This document shows positions 46,250 through 56,207 of a stretch of 64,000 nucleotides of DNA, piece after piece. Each line of letters begins with the position of its first letter. Within the stretch, counting starts at the first letter, position 1. The position numbers and the translations under genes are program-made. Source of the stretch: Vibrio ziniensis (GTDB taxonomy: Bacteria; Pseudomonadota; Gammaproteobacteria; Enterobacterales; Vibrionaceae); NCBI RefSeq assembly GCF_011064285.1, contig NZ_CP049331.1:2976001-3040000 (forward strand), read 5' to 3'. The notes under the pieces are model-generated. The model made no database searches. It worked only from the letters and a program-made list of their open reading frames with translations, and was not told the origin of the DNA.

Positions 46250-47215
46250 CTATTTGCGATATTGAGAAACTAAAGAGGCAATAAAATGGTCGACTTCATT
46301 GCTAGGAAGTTGGTTAATTCCCGCGGCAGCTTTACGTCCACCACCCGTTGCAAACTGGCAGCAAAGTTCATCTGCTCCGGTGCGATTATTTAATGGCGCA
46401 CGCACACTGACGGTATAATCGAGCCCGTTGGGATTGAGCGTCAGCACTGCATGAGCTTTATCTGGATTATTATTGGCGAGCTCATTACCAAACACGCCAC
46501 TAATACGGCGCGCCCAACGCTCAGTCGGCAATTCATACACTTCGCAGATGTCATCACTGTAGACAGGCTTTATTTCTAAGACATTAGCGTAATCAAGCTG
46601 ATAGCCCTGTTTCAGGGTGAAATACGGTGATTGAGGATCATCCATCAGCTCAAATGGATTTTGATACGCGGTTAACTGCTTAAAAAGCTCCGCAGGTTCG
46701 ATATGTAAATCACTGATATCTGAACCGTAGCCGTTGTAATTAATCAGTGTTCCTAATTCTTTTAGATAGAGTGTGGCTTGCTCAGAGAGACCAGCTTGCT
46801 GAGCCATGCTTGTTGCGACTTTATCTAGGTTGTCACCAAAAGCGGCAGCGATAGCCCAATCGCTGTACTTACCACCTAGAATGTGATTTATCAGCAAACT
46901 GGTACAGACTTCAGCATCGGTATCAATCACCGCTGTTAATTGCGCAGAAGTTGGAATTTCTCCGGAGCGGTGATGATCACAATAGAAAACATCGAGATTA
47001 CGTTCTAGTAACTGGGTTAAGCCCGCTTTGTTCGATTCCATCGAGATGTCTAAAACTGTCACGGAGGTCATATCCTCAGCGTTAGCGATTTTATCGAGTA
47101 GCTTGATGTCTCGTTTTACCCCCGTGATCAATTTGCTGATTTTAGGGTCGTGCAAGCGCAATTGTAATAGCGCAATAATGCCGTCGGCATCTCCGTTAAA
47201 AACATCGTAATGCAT
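46250..47215 (-). CDS. DHH-DHHA1 family phosphoesterase
   Basis: A 321-residue DHH phosphoesterase. Motifs in order: FNGDADGI, VLDIS, FYCDHHRSG (the DHH signature near residue 79) and the DHHA1 glycine motif ATGGGRKAAAG near 290. Family members include oligoribonucleases that also remove the 3'-phosphate of PAP (NrnA). Because the gene is locked into a sulfate-activation operon and overlaps cysC by one base (TAATG), dephosphorylation of PAP, formed when PAPS is used, is a reasonable inference. Alternative: nanoRNase without sulfate role. Confidence 0.82.
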   Translation of the reverse strand: MHYDVFNGDADGIIALLQLRLHDPKISKLITGVKRDIKLLDKIANAEDMTSVTVLDISMESNKAGLTQLLERNLDVFYCDHHRSGEIPTSAQLTAVIDTDAEVCTSLLINHILGGKYSDWAIAAAFGDNLDKVATSMAQQAGLSEQATLYLKELGTLINYNGYGSDISDLHIEPAELFKQLTAYQNPFELMDDPQSPYFTLKQGYQLDYANVLEIKPVYSDDICEVYELPTERWARRISGVFGNELANNNPDKAHAVLTLNPNGLDYTVSVRAPLNNRTGADELCCQFATGGGRKAAAGINQLPSNEVDHFIASLVSQYRK

Positions 47216-47838
47216 TAAATATACTCGCGTTTTATCAATTGTTGGATGATTTGCTCAGCGCACTCCGCTACGCTTTTATCCACCGTTTTGATATGAATGT
47301 CTGGGTTTAAAGGCGCTTGATACTCTGAATCAATCCCCGTGAAATGTTTAATTTCCCCTGCCCGCGCTTTTTTATACAAACCTTTTGGATCACGCTGTTC
47401 ACACACTTCGAGAGGTGTATCGATAAATACTTCTAGAAAACAGCCATCTACAAGCATAGCGCGTACCTGCTCACGATCTGAAATAAATGGTGAAATAAAC
47501 GCGGTTAACACAATCATACCCGAGTCAACAAACAGCTTTGCCACTTCGCCGATACGACGAATATTTTCGACTCTGTCTTGATCAGTAAAGCCCAGATCTT
47601 TATTTAATCCATGGCGAATGTTATCCCCATCGAGCAAATAACTGTGTTTGCCCAAGTCCAGTAATTGGCTTTCAACAGCATTCGCCACCGTTGATTTACC
47701 TGAACCGCTTAATCCCGTAAACCAGAGCACTACAGGCTTTTGCTGTTTTAGTTTTACTCGGTCTTGATGGGTTACCGTTGTGTTGTGCCACACGATATCA
47801 TCGCTGACTGAGTCATGTTTTTTTCTTTGATAGGTCAT
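47215..47838 (-). CDS. cysC: adenylylsulfate kinase
   Basis: Phosphorylates APS to PAPS. 207 residues with the P-loop [11 protein letters not shown] near residue 40, DGDNIRHGL and the [13 protein letters not shown] segment. It overlaps the DHH gene by one base. A repeat cluster of about 250 bp separates it from the sulfate-permease-like gene upstream. Product PAPS could feed assimilation or a sulfotransferase. Confidence 0.97.
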   Translation of the reverse strand: MTYQRKKHDSVSDDIVWHNTTVTHQDRVKLKQQKPVVLWFTGLSGSGKSTVANAVESQLLDLGKHSYLLDGDNIRHGLNKDLGFTDQDRVENIRRIGEVAKLFVDSGMIVLTAFISPFISDREQVRAMLVDGCFLEVFIDTPLEVCEQRDPKGLYKKARAGEIKHFTGIDSEYQAPLNPDIHIKTVDKSVAECAEQIIQQLIKREYI

Positions 47839-47881
47839 AATTTTTTATTAATCATCTGTTTTTTAATACGTTAATTTATCA

Positions 47882-48135
47882 AGGCGCTTCCCCCCTCTAA
47901 CGCCCCCTCATCTGCTGTCACTTAGTCACAAGTCTTTACTCTTCCCCTTTCGAAGGGGAGATACCATAGTTCTCCTCCCCTTTTAAAGGGGGAGATACCA
48001 TCTTAACTCCTCCCCTTTTCAAGGGGAGGCTGGGTGGGGTTGCTTTCACCGTACTTAATAAGATTGCGATTATTAATAAGTTCAGTGCACTTAAACCCCC
48101 TCTAACTCCCCCTTCGTAAGGGGGAGAACCAACAG
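47882..48135. repeat. cluster of partial A/B units and one full A-B composite
   Basis: Partial units at 47882-47910, 47938-47962 and 47970-47997, then A at 48007-48041, a spacer and B in minus orientation (48094-48130). It lies between the permease gene and cysC, inside the presumptive operon. Confidence 0.85.
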
Positions 48136-48148
48136 CATGCCGAACCAG

Positions 48149-49867
48149 CTAAAACGGAAAAAACACAGGAATCGAAGCGATTGCGACCGTGCTGTAAGTT
48201 AGCGACACTTTCCATCCTGTTTTAATAAAGTCTTTAAAGGTATAACCCCCCGCGTTCATCACCATAAGGTTGGTTTGGTAACCATAAGGGCTGATAAAAC
48301 ACGCACTGGCCGCGTAAGCGACAGCCATAACAAATGGCATGAAGCTGACCGAGTATATCTGCGCAAGGGTAATACCGATTGGCAACATGATGGCCGCCGC
48401 CGCAGTATTGGTGATAACTTCGGTCAGCAGCATGGTTATCACAAAAATAACGGTTAATGAGATATAAGGTGAAACATCGCTACCTAGACACTGATAAATC
48501 TGATTGGCAACCCAACTGGCAAGCCCTGAATTGGTGAATGCTTGAGCGAGAGAAAGCGAACAGATTAAGATCAACCATAAATCAAACGGGAAGCGGCGGC
48601 GGATGGTTGTTCCATCAATAACCTGGCTTGCAATCAATATACCGATGTAAAACACCAAACATTCCAACAACGTCAGCGAACTGCATAGCGACGTAACGAT
48701 AGCCGCTATAAAGCCACCAATTGCAATCCAATTTTGTATCGGACTGTACGGCTGTTGAACTTGTTTACCTGAAATAAAGAAGAAATTGCGACTCAAATTC
48801 TGCCGCTTGCTAAAATCGCTACCTACCGCCAAGACGAGTTTGTCGCCTGCTTGAATTTTTTGTTCACCTAATTTTCCTGACAGCCTCTGACCTTCACGGC
48901 TAATCGCCACCACTGCGGCATCAAAACGCGAGCGAAAATCGGTGCTTTTTAAAGTACGATTAATCAATACCGATTCGGGGCTTACGATAACTTCCGTTAA
49001 GTTAGTTTCAAGCAGATGGCTGGAATCGGCAAAAACCTCCACCCCATCTAAGTGCTGTAACTGTCCCACATGCCTGACATCGCCAGTAAAGATTAACTTG
49101 TCTTGTGCGAGGATGATGGTTTCGGGTGTCACTGGTGATATCAGTTTATTATCACGCACGATTTCCGCCAGAAACAGACCATCTAAGGCGCGTAATCCAT
49201 TTTGCCTAACGCTGTTGCCAACTAATTTACTCTGCGCTTGAACCTCTGCATCAATAAAGTATTGAGCAAACTGTAGGTTGACGTTTTCGGTGTCCTTGAG
49301 CGTTCTCACGCTTAACGTTATTGCAATGCCAACGGTGAACAACAAAATCAAACCTACAGGGGTAAAGGTGAGAAAATTCAAATGACCCAGTGCGCGATCT
49401 TCTAATAATGCGTTCACGACTAAGTTGGTTGATGTACCAATTAAGGTGAGCGTACCGCCTAAAATGGCAAAATAGGAGAGCGGAATAAGCAGCCTCGAGG
49501 AAGGATGTTCCTGGTTTCGTTGCACGCTGGCCATAAACGTCGCTACAACCGCCGTGTTGTTTAAAAACGCAGAACTCATTGCAGCACTGAGGCCTAAGCG
49601 AAAAATCGTCGCTTTAAAACTGGGTAAGAAAATTCGGCTCGACAACCATGGCATAATGGCTGAACGTTCAAGTGCTAACGACGCAACCATCAACAGTATC
49701 AGCGTTAATACTGAACGGTTTGTGACATTATTGAGCACTTCAACTTGTTTAATTTCACCAGTGACATACAGACAAGCCGCAGCTAAAGGAAACAAAGCCG
49801 TTGCTTTCATTTTTGAAAAAATGAGCGCAGCAAGTAGCACAATAATAACTAATGCGGTTGTCAGCAT
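48149..49867 (-). CDS. SLC13-family permease with two TrkA-C domains
   Basis: A 572-residue inner-membrane carrier: about 11 hydrophobic segments and a central cytoplasmic part with two RCK_C/TrkA-C domains (residues about 210-290 and 300-380). SLC13/DASS members move sodium with sulfate or dicarboxylates. Its place between cysD and cysC argues for sulfate uptake. It starts about 20 bp downstream of cysD and is probably co-transcribed. Confidence 0.85.
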   Translation of the reverse strand: MLTTALVIIVLLAALIFSKMKATALFPLAAACLYVTGEIKQVEVLNNVTNRSVLTLILLMVASLALERSAIMPWLSSRIFLPSFKATIFRLGLSAAMSSAFLNNTAVVATFMASVQRNQEHPSSRLLIPLSYFAILGGTLTLIGTSTNLVVNALLEDRALGHLNFLTFTPVGLILLFTVGIAITLSVRTLKDTENVNLQFAQYFIDAEVQAQSKLVGNSVRQNGLRALDGLFLAEIVRDNKLISPVTPETIILAQDKLIFTGDVRHVGQLQHLDGVEVFADSSHLLETNLTEVIVSPESVLINRTLKSTDFRSRFDAAVVAISREGQRLSGKLGEQKIQAGDKLVLAVGSDFSKRQNLSRNFFFISGKQVQQPYSPIQNWIAIGGFIAAIVTSLCSSLTLLECLVFYIGILIASQVIDGTTIRRRFPFDLWLILICSLSLAQAFTNSGLASWVANQIYQCLGSDVSPYISLTVIFVITMLLTEVITNTAAAAIMLPIGITLAQIYSVSFMPFVMAVAYAASACFISPYGYQTNLMVMNAGGYTFKDFIKTGWKVSLTYSTVAIASIPVFFPF

Positions 49868-49886
49868 AACTAAAACCTAAACGTCT

Positions 49887-50801
49887 TTAAAAATAGCCTT
49901 CGCGTTTTTTCTTCTCCATTGACCCCGAGGAATCGTGGTCAATAGCACGCCCCTGACGTTCTGATGTAGTGGTCAGCAGCATTTCTTGGATGATTTCAGG
50001 TAAGGTTGTCGCTTGCGATTCAACGGCACCAGTGAGTGGGTAGCAACCGAGCGTTCTAAAACGGACCATTTTTTGCTCTACAACTTCGTCGTCTTTGAGC
50101 TGCATGCGGTCATCATCGACCATGATCAACATGCCATCGCGTTTCACCACAGGACGCAGTTTGGATAAATACAAAGATGGGATTTCAATATTTTCTAGAT
50201 AGATATATTGCCAGATATCGAGTTCCGTCCAGTTGGACAGAGGAAAGACGCGAATACTTTCGCCTTTATTAACTCGACCATTATAAATGTTCCAAAGCTC
50301 TGGACGTTGGTTTTTAGGGTCCCAACGGTGATGCTCATCTCTAAATGAATACACACGCTCTTTAGCGCGTGATTTTTCTTCATCACGGCGAGCGCCTCCA
50401 AAAGCGGCATCAAAACCGTATTTGTCTAGAGCCTGCTTCAACCCTTGGGTTTTCATGATATCGGTGTGCTTCGAGCTACCATGCACAAACGGGTTGATGT
50501 TCATCGCCAAACCGTCGGGGTTTTGGTGGACAATTAACTTCATTCCCAGTTTTTTAGCCATGTAATCACGAAACTCAATCATTTCTTTGAATTTCCAAGT
50601 GGTATCAACATGCATTAAAGGAAATGGGGGAATTCCGGGAGCAAACGCTTTTTTGGCTAAATGCAGCATGACTGACGAGTCTTTACCCACTGAATACAGC
50701 ATTACTGGATTATCAAACTCAGCCGCAACTTCACGCATGATGTGAATAGATTCCGCTTCTAACTGCTTTAGGTGAGTCATTTTTTCAGACGTTATTTTCA
50801 T
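49887..50801 (-). CDS. cysD: sulfate adenylyltransferase subunit 2
   Basis: Catalytic subunit of ATP sulfurylase, PP-loop type: [19 protein letters not shown] near residue 42 holds the SxGKDS motif. The start is uncertain: TTG 50837, ATG 50819 and ATG 50801 are in frame; 50801 gives 304 residues, closest to the family length. It is the first gene of the cys cluster. No CysB site was recognised in the upstream region. Confidence 0.95.
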   Translation of the reverse strand: MKITSEKMTHLKQLEAESIHIMREVAAEFDNPVMLYSVGKDSSVMLHLAKKAFAPGIPPFPLMHVDTTWKFKEMIEFRDYMAKKLGMKLIVHQNPDGLAMNINPFVHGSSKHTDIMKTQGLKQALDKYGFDAAFGGARRDEEKSRAKERVYSFRDEHHRWDPKNQRPELWNIYNGRVNKGESIRVFPLSNWTELDIWQYIYLENIEIPSLYLSKLRPVVKRDGMLIMVDDDRMQLKDDEVVEQKMVRFRTLGCYPLTGAVESQATTLPEIIQEMLLTTTSERQGRAIDHDSSGSMEKKKREGYF

Positions 50802-51241
50802 AATATTTTTATTGGTCATTCCATTAAATGAAGGCAACTTTCAAGTTCAATCCATGACGACCAGCGTAATTAATACCCCACGTTTACCTCAGCAAAGAAA
50901 GGTAAAATCACAGCTAATCTAAATTTAAAGTAGTTCATTTTTTATTATTCTGTTAGTGAAGAGAGAAAAAATTTACTTACAGAACAAATAGAAACCTCAA
51001 CCACAACTAAAAGGCAGATGAGATTCTTTACAACAGCCTTTATCAATTTCGGAGTTTATCCATTTCGGAGTAGTGACAATTGTTGGGAAGCGGTTTGAGG
51101 CAACCAGCTGGTCAAGAACTCATCAATCGCTATCTTTTCATTTTCTCATTCTCACTTCTGAGATTTTTCGGTTAATTTGGAGCGGAACAATAGATACCAA
51201 GATTTCGTTCTTTTACTCCTCCCCACCTTGAAAAGAGCTAT

Positions 51242-51355
51242 TAGTTCTCCCCCTTATCAAGGGGGAGTTAGAGGTGGTGCTTTCACAAAACTTATCACAA
51301 CTGATGAAGCTTCCGTGAAATAACCCCTCCCAGCCTCCCCTTGAAAAGGGGAGGA
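51242..51355. repeat. B-A composite upstream of hldD
   Basis: B unit (51242-51278, tail TTAGAGGTGGTGC) and A unit in minus orientation (51323-51355) around a spacer whose ends are GCTTTCAC and GTGAAATAACCCC. This is the reverse orientation of the composites at 43-45 kb. Confidence 0.85.
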
Positions 51356-51402
51356 GAAAGATGGTATCTCCCCTTCGAAACGAATGACGCAGACATCAAG
51401 CG

Positions 51403-51411
51403 TGATATACT
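51403..51411 (+). promoter_or_regulatory. extended -10 promoter of hldD
   Basis: TGATATACT (TGn plus TATACT) 54 bp before the hldD ATG. The same extended -10 TGATATACT occurs upstream of the acyltransferase gene at 53882. Confidence 0.6.
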
Positions 51412-51465
51412 CAATAAATATTGGGTTAATCACCCATCAAACTGATTTGTATTGAGGATTTTTCT

Positions 51466-52407
51466 ATGATCATCGTAACTGGTGGCGCTGGCATGATTGG
51501 CAGCAATATTGTTAAGGCTCTGAATGCGCGCGGTATTAATGACATTTTAGTGGTCGATCACCTAAAAAATGGCCGAAAATTCCAGAATTTAGTCGACCTT
51601 GATATTACCGATTACATGGATCGTGATGATTTCCTTACGCAAATCATGGCGGGTGATGATTTTGGTCCTATCGACGCTATTTTCCATGAAGGTGCTTGCT
51701 CTGCGACCACTGAGTGGGATGGCAAGTACATGATGCTCAACAACTATGAGTATTCAAAAGAGCTTCTTCATTACTGCTTAGATCGTGAGATTCCATTCCT
51801 TTATGCATCATCGGCAGCCACTTACGGTGAAACCGATACTTTTGTTGAAGAGCCTCAATATGAAGGTGCACTAAACGTGTACGGTTACTCTAAACAGCAG
51901 TTTGATAACTATGTTCGTCGTCTATGGGCAGATGCTGACGCACACGGTGAAAAACTGTCTCAAGTGACGGGTTTCCGTTATTTCAATGTGTACGGTCCAC
52001 GAGAGCAGCACAAAGGTTCTATGGCATCGGTTGCTTTCCACCTAAATAACCAAATGAACGCTGGTGAAAATCCAAAATTGTTCGCAGGCAGCGAGCACTT
52101 TAAGCGCGACTTCGTCTACGTGGGCGATGTAGCGGCAGTTAACCTATGGTTTATGGAAAATGGTAAGTCTGGCATTTTCAACCTAGGCACAGGCAATGCG
52201 GAATCTTTCAACGAAGTAGCAAAAGCCGTTATCCAGTATCACGGTAAAGGTGAAGTGGAAACCATTCCATTCCCTGAACACTTGAAAGGTGCATATCAAG
52301 AATTCACTCAGGCTGATCTAACCAAATTGCGTGCTGCAGGTTGTGATCACACCTTTAAAACAGTCGCTGAAGGTGTGGCTGAATATATGACCATTATCAA
52401 CAAATAA
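51466..52407 (+). CDS. hldD: ADP-glyceromanno-heptose 6-epimerase
   Basis: Epimerises ADP-D-glycero- to ADP-L-glycero-D-manno-heptose for the LPS inner core. 313 residues with the [15 protein letters not shown]ossmann loop at the N-terminus, ASSAATYG and the YGYSKQQFD active-site motif. GAGGA precedes the ATG. Known as gmhD in Vibrio, it marks one boundary of the O-antigen locus. The second ugd starts 19 bp downstream. Confidence 0.97.
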   Translation: MIIVTGGAGMIGSNIVKALNARGINDILVVDHLKNGRKFQNLVDLDITDYMDRDDFLTQIMAGDDFGPIDAIFHEGACSATTEWDGKYMMLNNYEYSKELLHYCLDREIPFLYASSAATYGETDTFVEEPQYEGALNVYGYSKQQFDNYVRRLWADADAHGEKLSQVTGFRYFNVYGPREQHKGSMASVAFHLNNQMNAGENPKLFAGSEHFKRDFVYVGDVAAVNLWFMENGKSGIFNLGTGNAESFNEVAKAVIQYHGKGEVETIPFPEHLKGAYQEFTQADLTKLRAAGCDHTFKTVAEGVAEYMTIINK

Positions 52408-52425
52408 TTAATAGGCAAAAACAAT

Positions 52426-53592
52426 ATGAAAATAGCCGTAGCAGGTACAGGTTATGTCGGCCTGTCCAATGCCATGCTGCTTGCGCAGCATCATGAAGTC
52501 GTTGCGCTAGACATTATTCAAGAAAAAATCGACATGTTAAATCGTCGCGTATCGCCGATTGTCGATAAAGAAATTGAACAGTTTCTGACGGAAAAAGAGC
52601 TTAACTTTACCGCTACTGCAGACAAGCAGTTGGCTTACAGCGGTGCTGAGTTTGTCATTATCGCCACTCCAACTGACTACGACCCTAAAACGAACTACTT
52701 CAACACTTCTTCTGTTGAAGCCGTTATTCGTGATGTGATGGCGATTAACCCAGATGCAGTCATGGTCATTAAATCGACCATTCCTGTTGGCTACACAGAA
52801 AAACTTAAGCAAGAATTCGAGTGTAACAACATCATTTTCTCGCCAGAGTTTTTACGTGAAGGTAAAGCGTTATACGACAACCTTTATCCATCTCGTATTA
52901 TCGTTGGTGAGCGCAGTGAACGCGCACAAACCTTTGCTAACCTATTAGTTGAAGGGGCCATCAAACAAAACATTCCGGTACTGTTTACTAACTCTACCGA
53001 AGCTGAAGCGGTGAAACTGTTTTCGAACACGTATCTTGCGATGCGTGTTGCCTACTTTAATGAACTTGATTCATACGCTGAAGTGAATGGCTTAGACAGT
53101 CGTCAAATCATTGAAGGTGTTGGCTTAGATCCTCGCATTGGTAATCACTATAACAACCCATCGTTTGGCTACGGTGGTTACTGTTTACCAAAAGATACTA
53201 AGCAGCTACTCGCGAACTATGATGAAGTACCAAACAACATCATAGGTGCAATTGTTGACGCCAACCGCACGCGTAAAGATTTTATTGCTGACGCAGTGCT
53301 AAAACGCCAACCAAAAGTGGTGGGTATCTACCGCTTGATCATGAAAGCAGGTTCGGATAATTTCCGCGCATCTTCTATCCAAGGCATTATGAAGCGCATT
53401 AAAGCGAAGGGTGTTGAGGTTATCGTTTACGAACCAGTACTGAAAGAAGAGACCTTCTTTAATTCGCGCGTGATTAATGATTTGGAAGCCTTCAAGCAAG
53501 AAGCGGATGTGATTGTGTCTAACCGCCTAGCCGACGAGTTAAAAGATGTCGCAGACAAAGTCTACACTCGTGACTTGTTTGGTAGTGATTAA
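52426..53592 (+). CDS. ugd: UDP-glucose 6-dehydrogenase (copy 2)
   Basis: 388 residues, same length and about three quarters identical to the copy at 26614. It has [10 protein letters not shown] and the catalytic [12 protein letters not shown]. It lies directly after hldD and is probably co-transcribed, placing it in the core/lipid A set. The two copies may serve different glycans or differ in regulation. A B-A repeat composite follows the stop. Confidence 0.95.
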   Translation: MKIAVAGTGYVGLSNAMLLAQHHEVVALDIIQEKIDMLNRRVSPIVDKEIEQFLTEKELNFTATADKQLAYSGAEFVIIATPTDYDPKTNYFNTSSVEAVIRDVMAINPDAVMVIKSTIPVGYTEKLKQEFECNNIIFSPEFLREGKALYDNLYPSRIIVGERSERAQTFANLLVEGAIKQNIPVLFTNSTEAEAVKLFSNTYLAMRVAYFNELDSYAEVNGLDSRQIIEGVGLDPRIGNHYNNPSFGYGGYCLPKDTKQLLANYDEVPNNIIGAIVDANRTRKDFIADAVLKRQPKVVGIYRLIMKAGSDNFRASSIQGIMKRIKAKGVEVIVYEPVLKEETFFNSRVINDLEAFKQEADVIVSNRLADELKDVADKVYTRDLFGSD

Positions 53593-53600
53593 TCAACACT

Positions 53601-53762
53601 GGGTGGTTCTCCCCCTTATCAAGGGGGAGCTAGAGGGGGTGCTTTCACAGAACTTGCCACCACAAATGAAGCTTCAGTGAAATAACCCCACCCAGCCTCC
53701 CCTTCAAAAGGGGAGGAGAAAGAGCTATTGGTTCTCCCCCCTCATCTGAGGTGGAGAACCAA
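53601..53762. repeat. B-A composite after the second ugd
   Basis: B (53604-53640), spacer beginning GCTTTCACAGAACTTGCC, A in minus orientation (53685-53719) and a degenerate unit (53728-53762). The spacer is nearly the complement of those at 43-45 kb. Confidence 0.85.
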
Positions 53763-53881
53763 AAGACAAATACTTATCTATTTGAGACTAAGAGACTGTT
53801 GATAAGGAAGAAAATCAGAAACACTCATCTTGAACATCATTTCCGTCACCGCACAGACGGGTTCTCCCACTTACGGTAAGC

Positions 53882-53890
53882 TGATATACT
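53882..53890 (+). promoter_or_regulatory. extended -10 promoter of the LPS acyltransferase gene
   Basis: TGATATACT about 36 bp before the ATG; identical to the hldD element. It would give the acyltransferase-waaF-waaA operon its own promoter after the repeat. Confidence 0.55.
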
Positions 53891-53926
53891 AAAAGGCAGT
53901 ATACCCGCAAATTACCTGAGCTTTTT

Positions 53927-54907
53927 ATGTCTTCAACACGTAATGACTTTGACCCATCAGCTTATCACCCAACCTTTGAATGGCACTTTCTCGCGCCAAA
54001 ATATTGGGGAACTTGGTTCATATTGTTATTGCTTGTTCCAATTGCCCTTCTACCTGTCCGTTTTCGTTATTGGGTTTCAACCAAGGTCGTTCGTAAGCTA
54101 ATAAAACAGCGCAAGAGCACTACGCATACAGCATGGGTCAATTTGGAGATGTGCTTTCCGGAAAAATCCGAGCAAGAGCGTGAAGAGATTCTTTTCCAAA
54201 CTCTAGTGACAGCGGGCGTCTTTTTAACCGGCTTTAGCCTTGTGACGCTACGCAATAAAAAATGGCTGGAAAAACAGTGTGATTTACGTGGTGTCGAGCA
54301 TATCCATCAGGTAATTGAACAAGGTCATAATGTCATTTTGCTGGCACCTCATACCTGGGCTATCGACATTCCGGCCGTATTGCTTGCTTCACGAAATTTA
54401 CCGGTTGCCGGTATGGCAAAAAAACAAAGTAACGAAGTTATTGACTGGCTAATGCATCGCCAACGCGTTCAGTACGGTGGCCGCGTATACGAACGCAGTG
54501 GTGGTATCAAACCTTTTATCAAAGCGATTCGTGATGGTTATTTAGGTTATTATCTGCCAGACCAAGATCACGGTCGTGAACAAAGTATCTTTGTCGATTT
54601 CTTTGCTGCGACCAAAGCGACTCTCCCCGGACTTGGCAAACTGGCTAAAGTCAGTAAAGCGGTGATTATTCCAATCTATGCCATGATAGATGCCAAAACC
54701 GGTCGCTATATTGTAAACATTTATCCGCAACTTGCCCCATTCCCAACCGGTAGTGAAGAGCAAGATGCACGTGCAATGAATGCTTTTATAGAAGAGCAGG
54801 CTACGATGTATCCTGAGCAGTATATGTGGATTCTAAAATTACTGAGAACTCAGCCTGATGGTAAGAACTACTACAAACTTGCCAAACAAAAGATGTCATC
54901 GAAATAA
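53927..54907 (+). CDS. lipid A secondary acyltransferase (LpxL/LpxM family)
   Basis: A 326-residue inner-membrane acyltransferase. A single N-terminal hydrophobic segment (WFILLLLVPIALLPV, about 30-44) is followed by the catalytic HxxxxD in APHTWAID near residue 141 and the YLPDQDHGREQ segment near 205. It adds an acyl chain to Kdo2-lipid IVA or its acylated product. Vibrio has more than one such enzyme (LpxL, LpxN); which one this is cannot be decided from sequence alone. Confidence 0.9.
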   Translation: MSSTRNDFDPSAYHPTFEWHFLAPKYWGTWFILLLLVPIALLPVRFRYWVSTKVVRKLIKQRKSTTHTAWVNLEMCFPEKSEQEREEILFQTLVTAGVFLTGFSLVTLRNKKWLEKQCDLRGVEHIHQVIEQGHNVILLAPHTWAIDIPAVLLASRNLPVAGMAKKQSNEVIDWLMHRQRVQYGGRVYERSGGIKPFIKAIRDGYLGYYLPDQDHGREQSIFVDFFAATKATLPGLGKLAKVSKAVIIPIYAMIDAKTGRYIVNIYPQLAPFPTGSEEQDARAMNAFIEEQATMYPEQYMWILKLLRTQPDGKNYYKLAKQKMSSK

Positions 54908-54960
54908 TTTTAACGATTTAACTTCTGTGAAATAGCCACAGATCAACGAAGAAGCTCAGT

Positions 54961-56010
54961 ATGACTACAGCAGAAAAAGCCTTAATTATTGGTCCGTCTT
55001 GGGTAGGCGATATGGTGATGTCGCAATCTTTCTACAAACGTTTGAAAGAGCGTAACCCACAGATGCAGATTGATGTGTTAGCACCAGGCTGGTGTAAACC
55101 GATTCTAGAGCGCATGCCTGAAATCACTGAAGCTATTGAGATGCCTGTCGGTCATGGTAGTTTTGACCTTAAAACACGTTATACCATCGGCAAGATGTTG
55201 GCAAAAAAACACTATACACACGCCTATATTCTGCCAAATTCGGCCAAATCGGCATTAATTCCACTGTTTGCCGGTATTAAAAAGCGAACGGGTTGGAAAG
55301 GTGAAATGCGTTATGGCTTGCTCAATGACCTTCGCCCGAACAAAAAAGATTTCCAATATATGGTTGAGCGTTATGTGGCGCTGGCTCATCCGAAAAGCGA
55401 GATGAAGAATTCATCGTCATTAGGCGGTCTTGAGCTGTTACCTAAGCCATCTTTAAGTGTAGATAAATCAGTACAGCAGAGCACGCTCAACAAATTTAAC
55501 CTCTCTTTGGATAGCAAAGTACTGGGACTCTGTCCGGGCGCAGAATTTGGCCCAGCGAAAAAGTGGCCGGAGCACCACTATGCTCAGGTCGCTGAGTCAC
55601 TTTGCCAGCAAGGCTATCAGGTTTGGTTATTTGGCTCGCAAAAAGATGTCGACGCGTGTAACAACATACGTCAGCAAGTATCTGAATCATATCAAAAGCA
55701 AATCTTTGTTTTAGCCGGTAAAACCAGCTTAATAGAAGCGGTGGATTTACTCGCAGCGTGTGAAACGGTGGTCAGTAATGATTCAGGATTAATGCATGTC
55801 GCTGCCGCTGTAGGTTGCCAAGTGGTGGCTGTTTATGGCTCGACTTCTCCTAAATACACCCCACCGTTAGCGGAAAAAGTGGAGATAGTTCATACTGATA
55901 TTGAATGTCGCCCTTGCTTTAAACGCGAGTGCCCACTAGGGCATTTAAAGTGTTTAAAAGAGCTGGATGCTAAGCAAGTAATTGACAGTATTGGTCATTT
56001 TAATTCTTAA
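54961..56010 (+). CDS. waaF: lipopolysaccharide heptosyltransferase II
   Basis: GT9-family enzyme adding the second heptose to the inner core. 349 residues with the N-terminal GPSWVGDMVMSQSFYK and the C-terminal ADP-heptose site VSNDSGLMHVAAAVG near residue 273. Follows the acyltransferase by 53 bp; the small gene and waaA follow in the same operon. Confidence 0.96.
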   Translation: MTTAEKALIIGPSWVGDMVMSQSFYKRLKERNPQMQIDVLAPGWCKPILERMPEITEAIEMPVGHGSFDLKTRYTIGKMLAKKHYTHAYILPNSAKSALIPLFAGIKKRTGWKGEMRYGLLNDLRPNKKDFQYMVERYVALAHPKSEMKNSSSLGGLELLPKPSLSVDKSVQQSTLNKFNLSLDSKVLGLCPGAEFGPAKKWPEHHYAQVAESLCQQGYQVWLFGSQKDVDACNNIRQQVSESYQKQIFVLAGKTSLIEAVDLLAACETVVSNDSGLMHVAAAVGCQVVAVYGSTSPKYTPPLAEKVEIVHTDIECRPCFKRECPLGHLKCLKELDAKQVIDSIGHFNS

Positions 56011-56021
56011 TTTTGTGGGGA

Positions 56022-56207
56022 ATGGAGCGCGTTGCTGTAAATCTATCGGGTGCTTTAATCAAAAAGACGTTCCCTCTATGGTTTGCTTATGCCAAAGCCA
56101 AAGTGTTTGCTGCCAAGCTCAAACAACAGGAAGCAAAAGATAGCAAGTTTGGCGCTCCAGCCATTGTAAATCAGTATCTCGAACAGTTCGTAGGAAACTC
56201 TCAGTAA
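56022..56207 (+). CDS. small basic protein between waaF and waaA
   Basis: A 61-residue basic, amphipathic protein (MERVAVNLSGALIKKTFPLWF...). A TTG at 56013 is in frame but has no ribosome binding site. The stop overlaps the waaA ATG by one base (TAATG), implying coupling. No known domain; conserved position in related genomes could be tested. Confidence 0.55.
   Translation: MERVAVNLSGALIKKTFPLWFAYAKAKVFAAKLKQQEAKDSKFGAPAIVNQYLEQFVGNSQ

Larger units (their letters stand above)
50802..51465. other. 664-bp divergent intergenic region with repeat composite
   Basis: Between cysD (minus) and hldD (plus). The left 400 bp holds the cysD promoter region and no identified repeat. At 51219-51375 there are a partial A, a B unit (51242-51278), a spacer and an A unit in minus orientation (51323-51355). 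The right end holds the hldD promoter. Confidence 0.6.
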
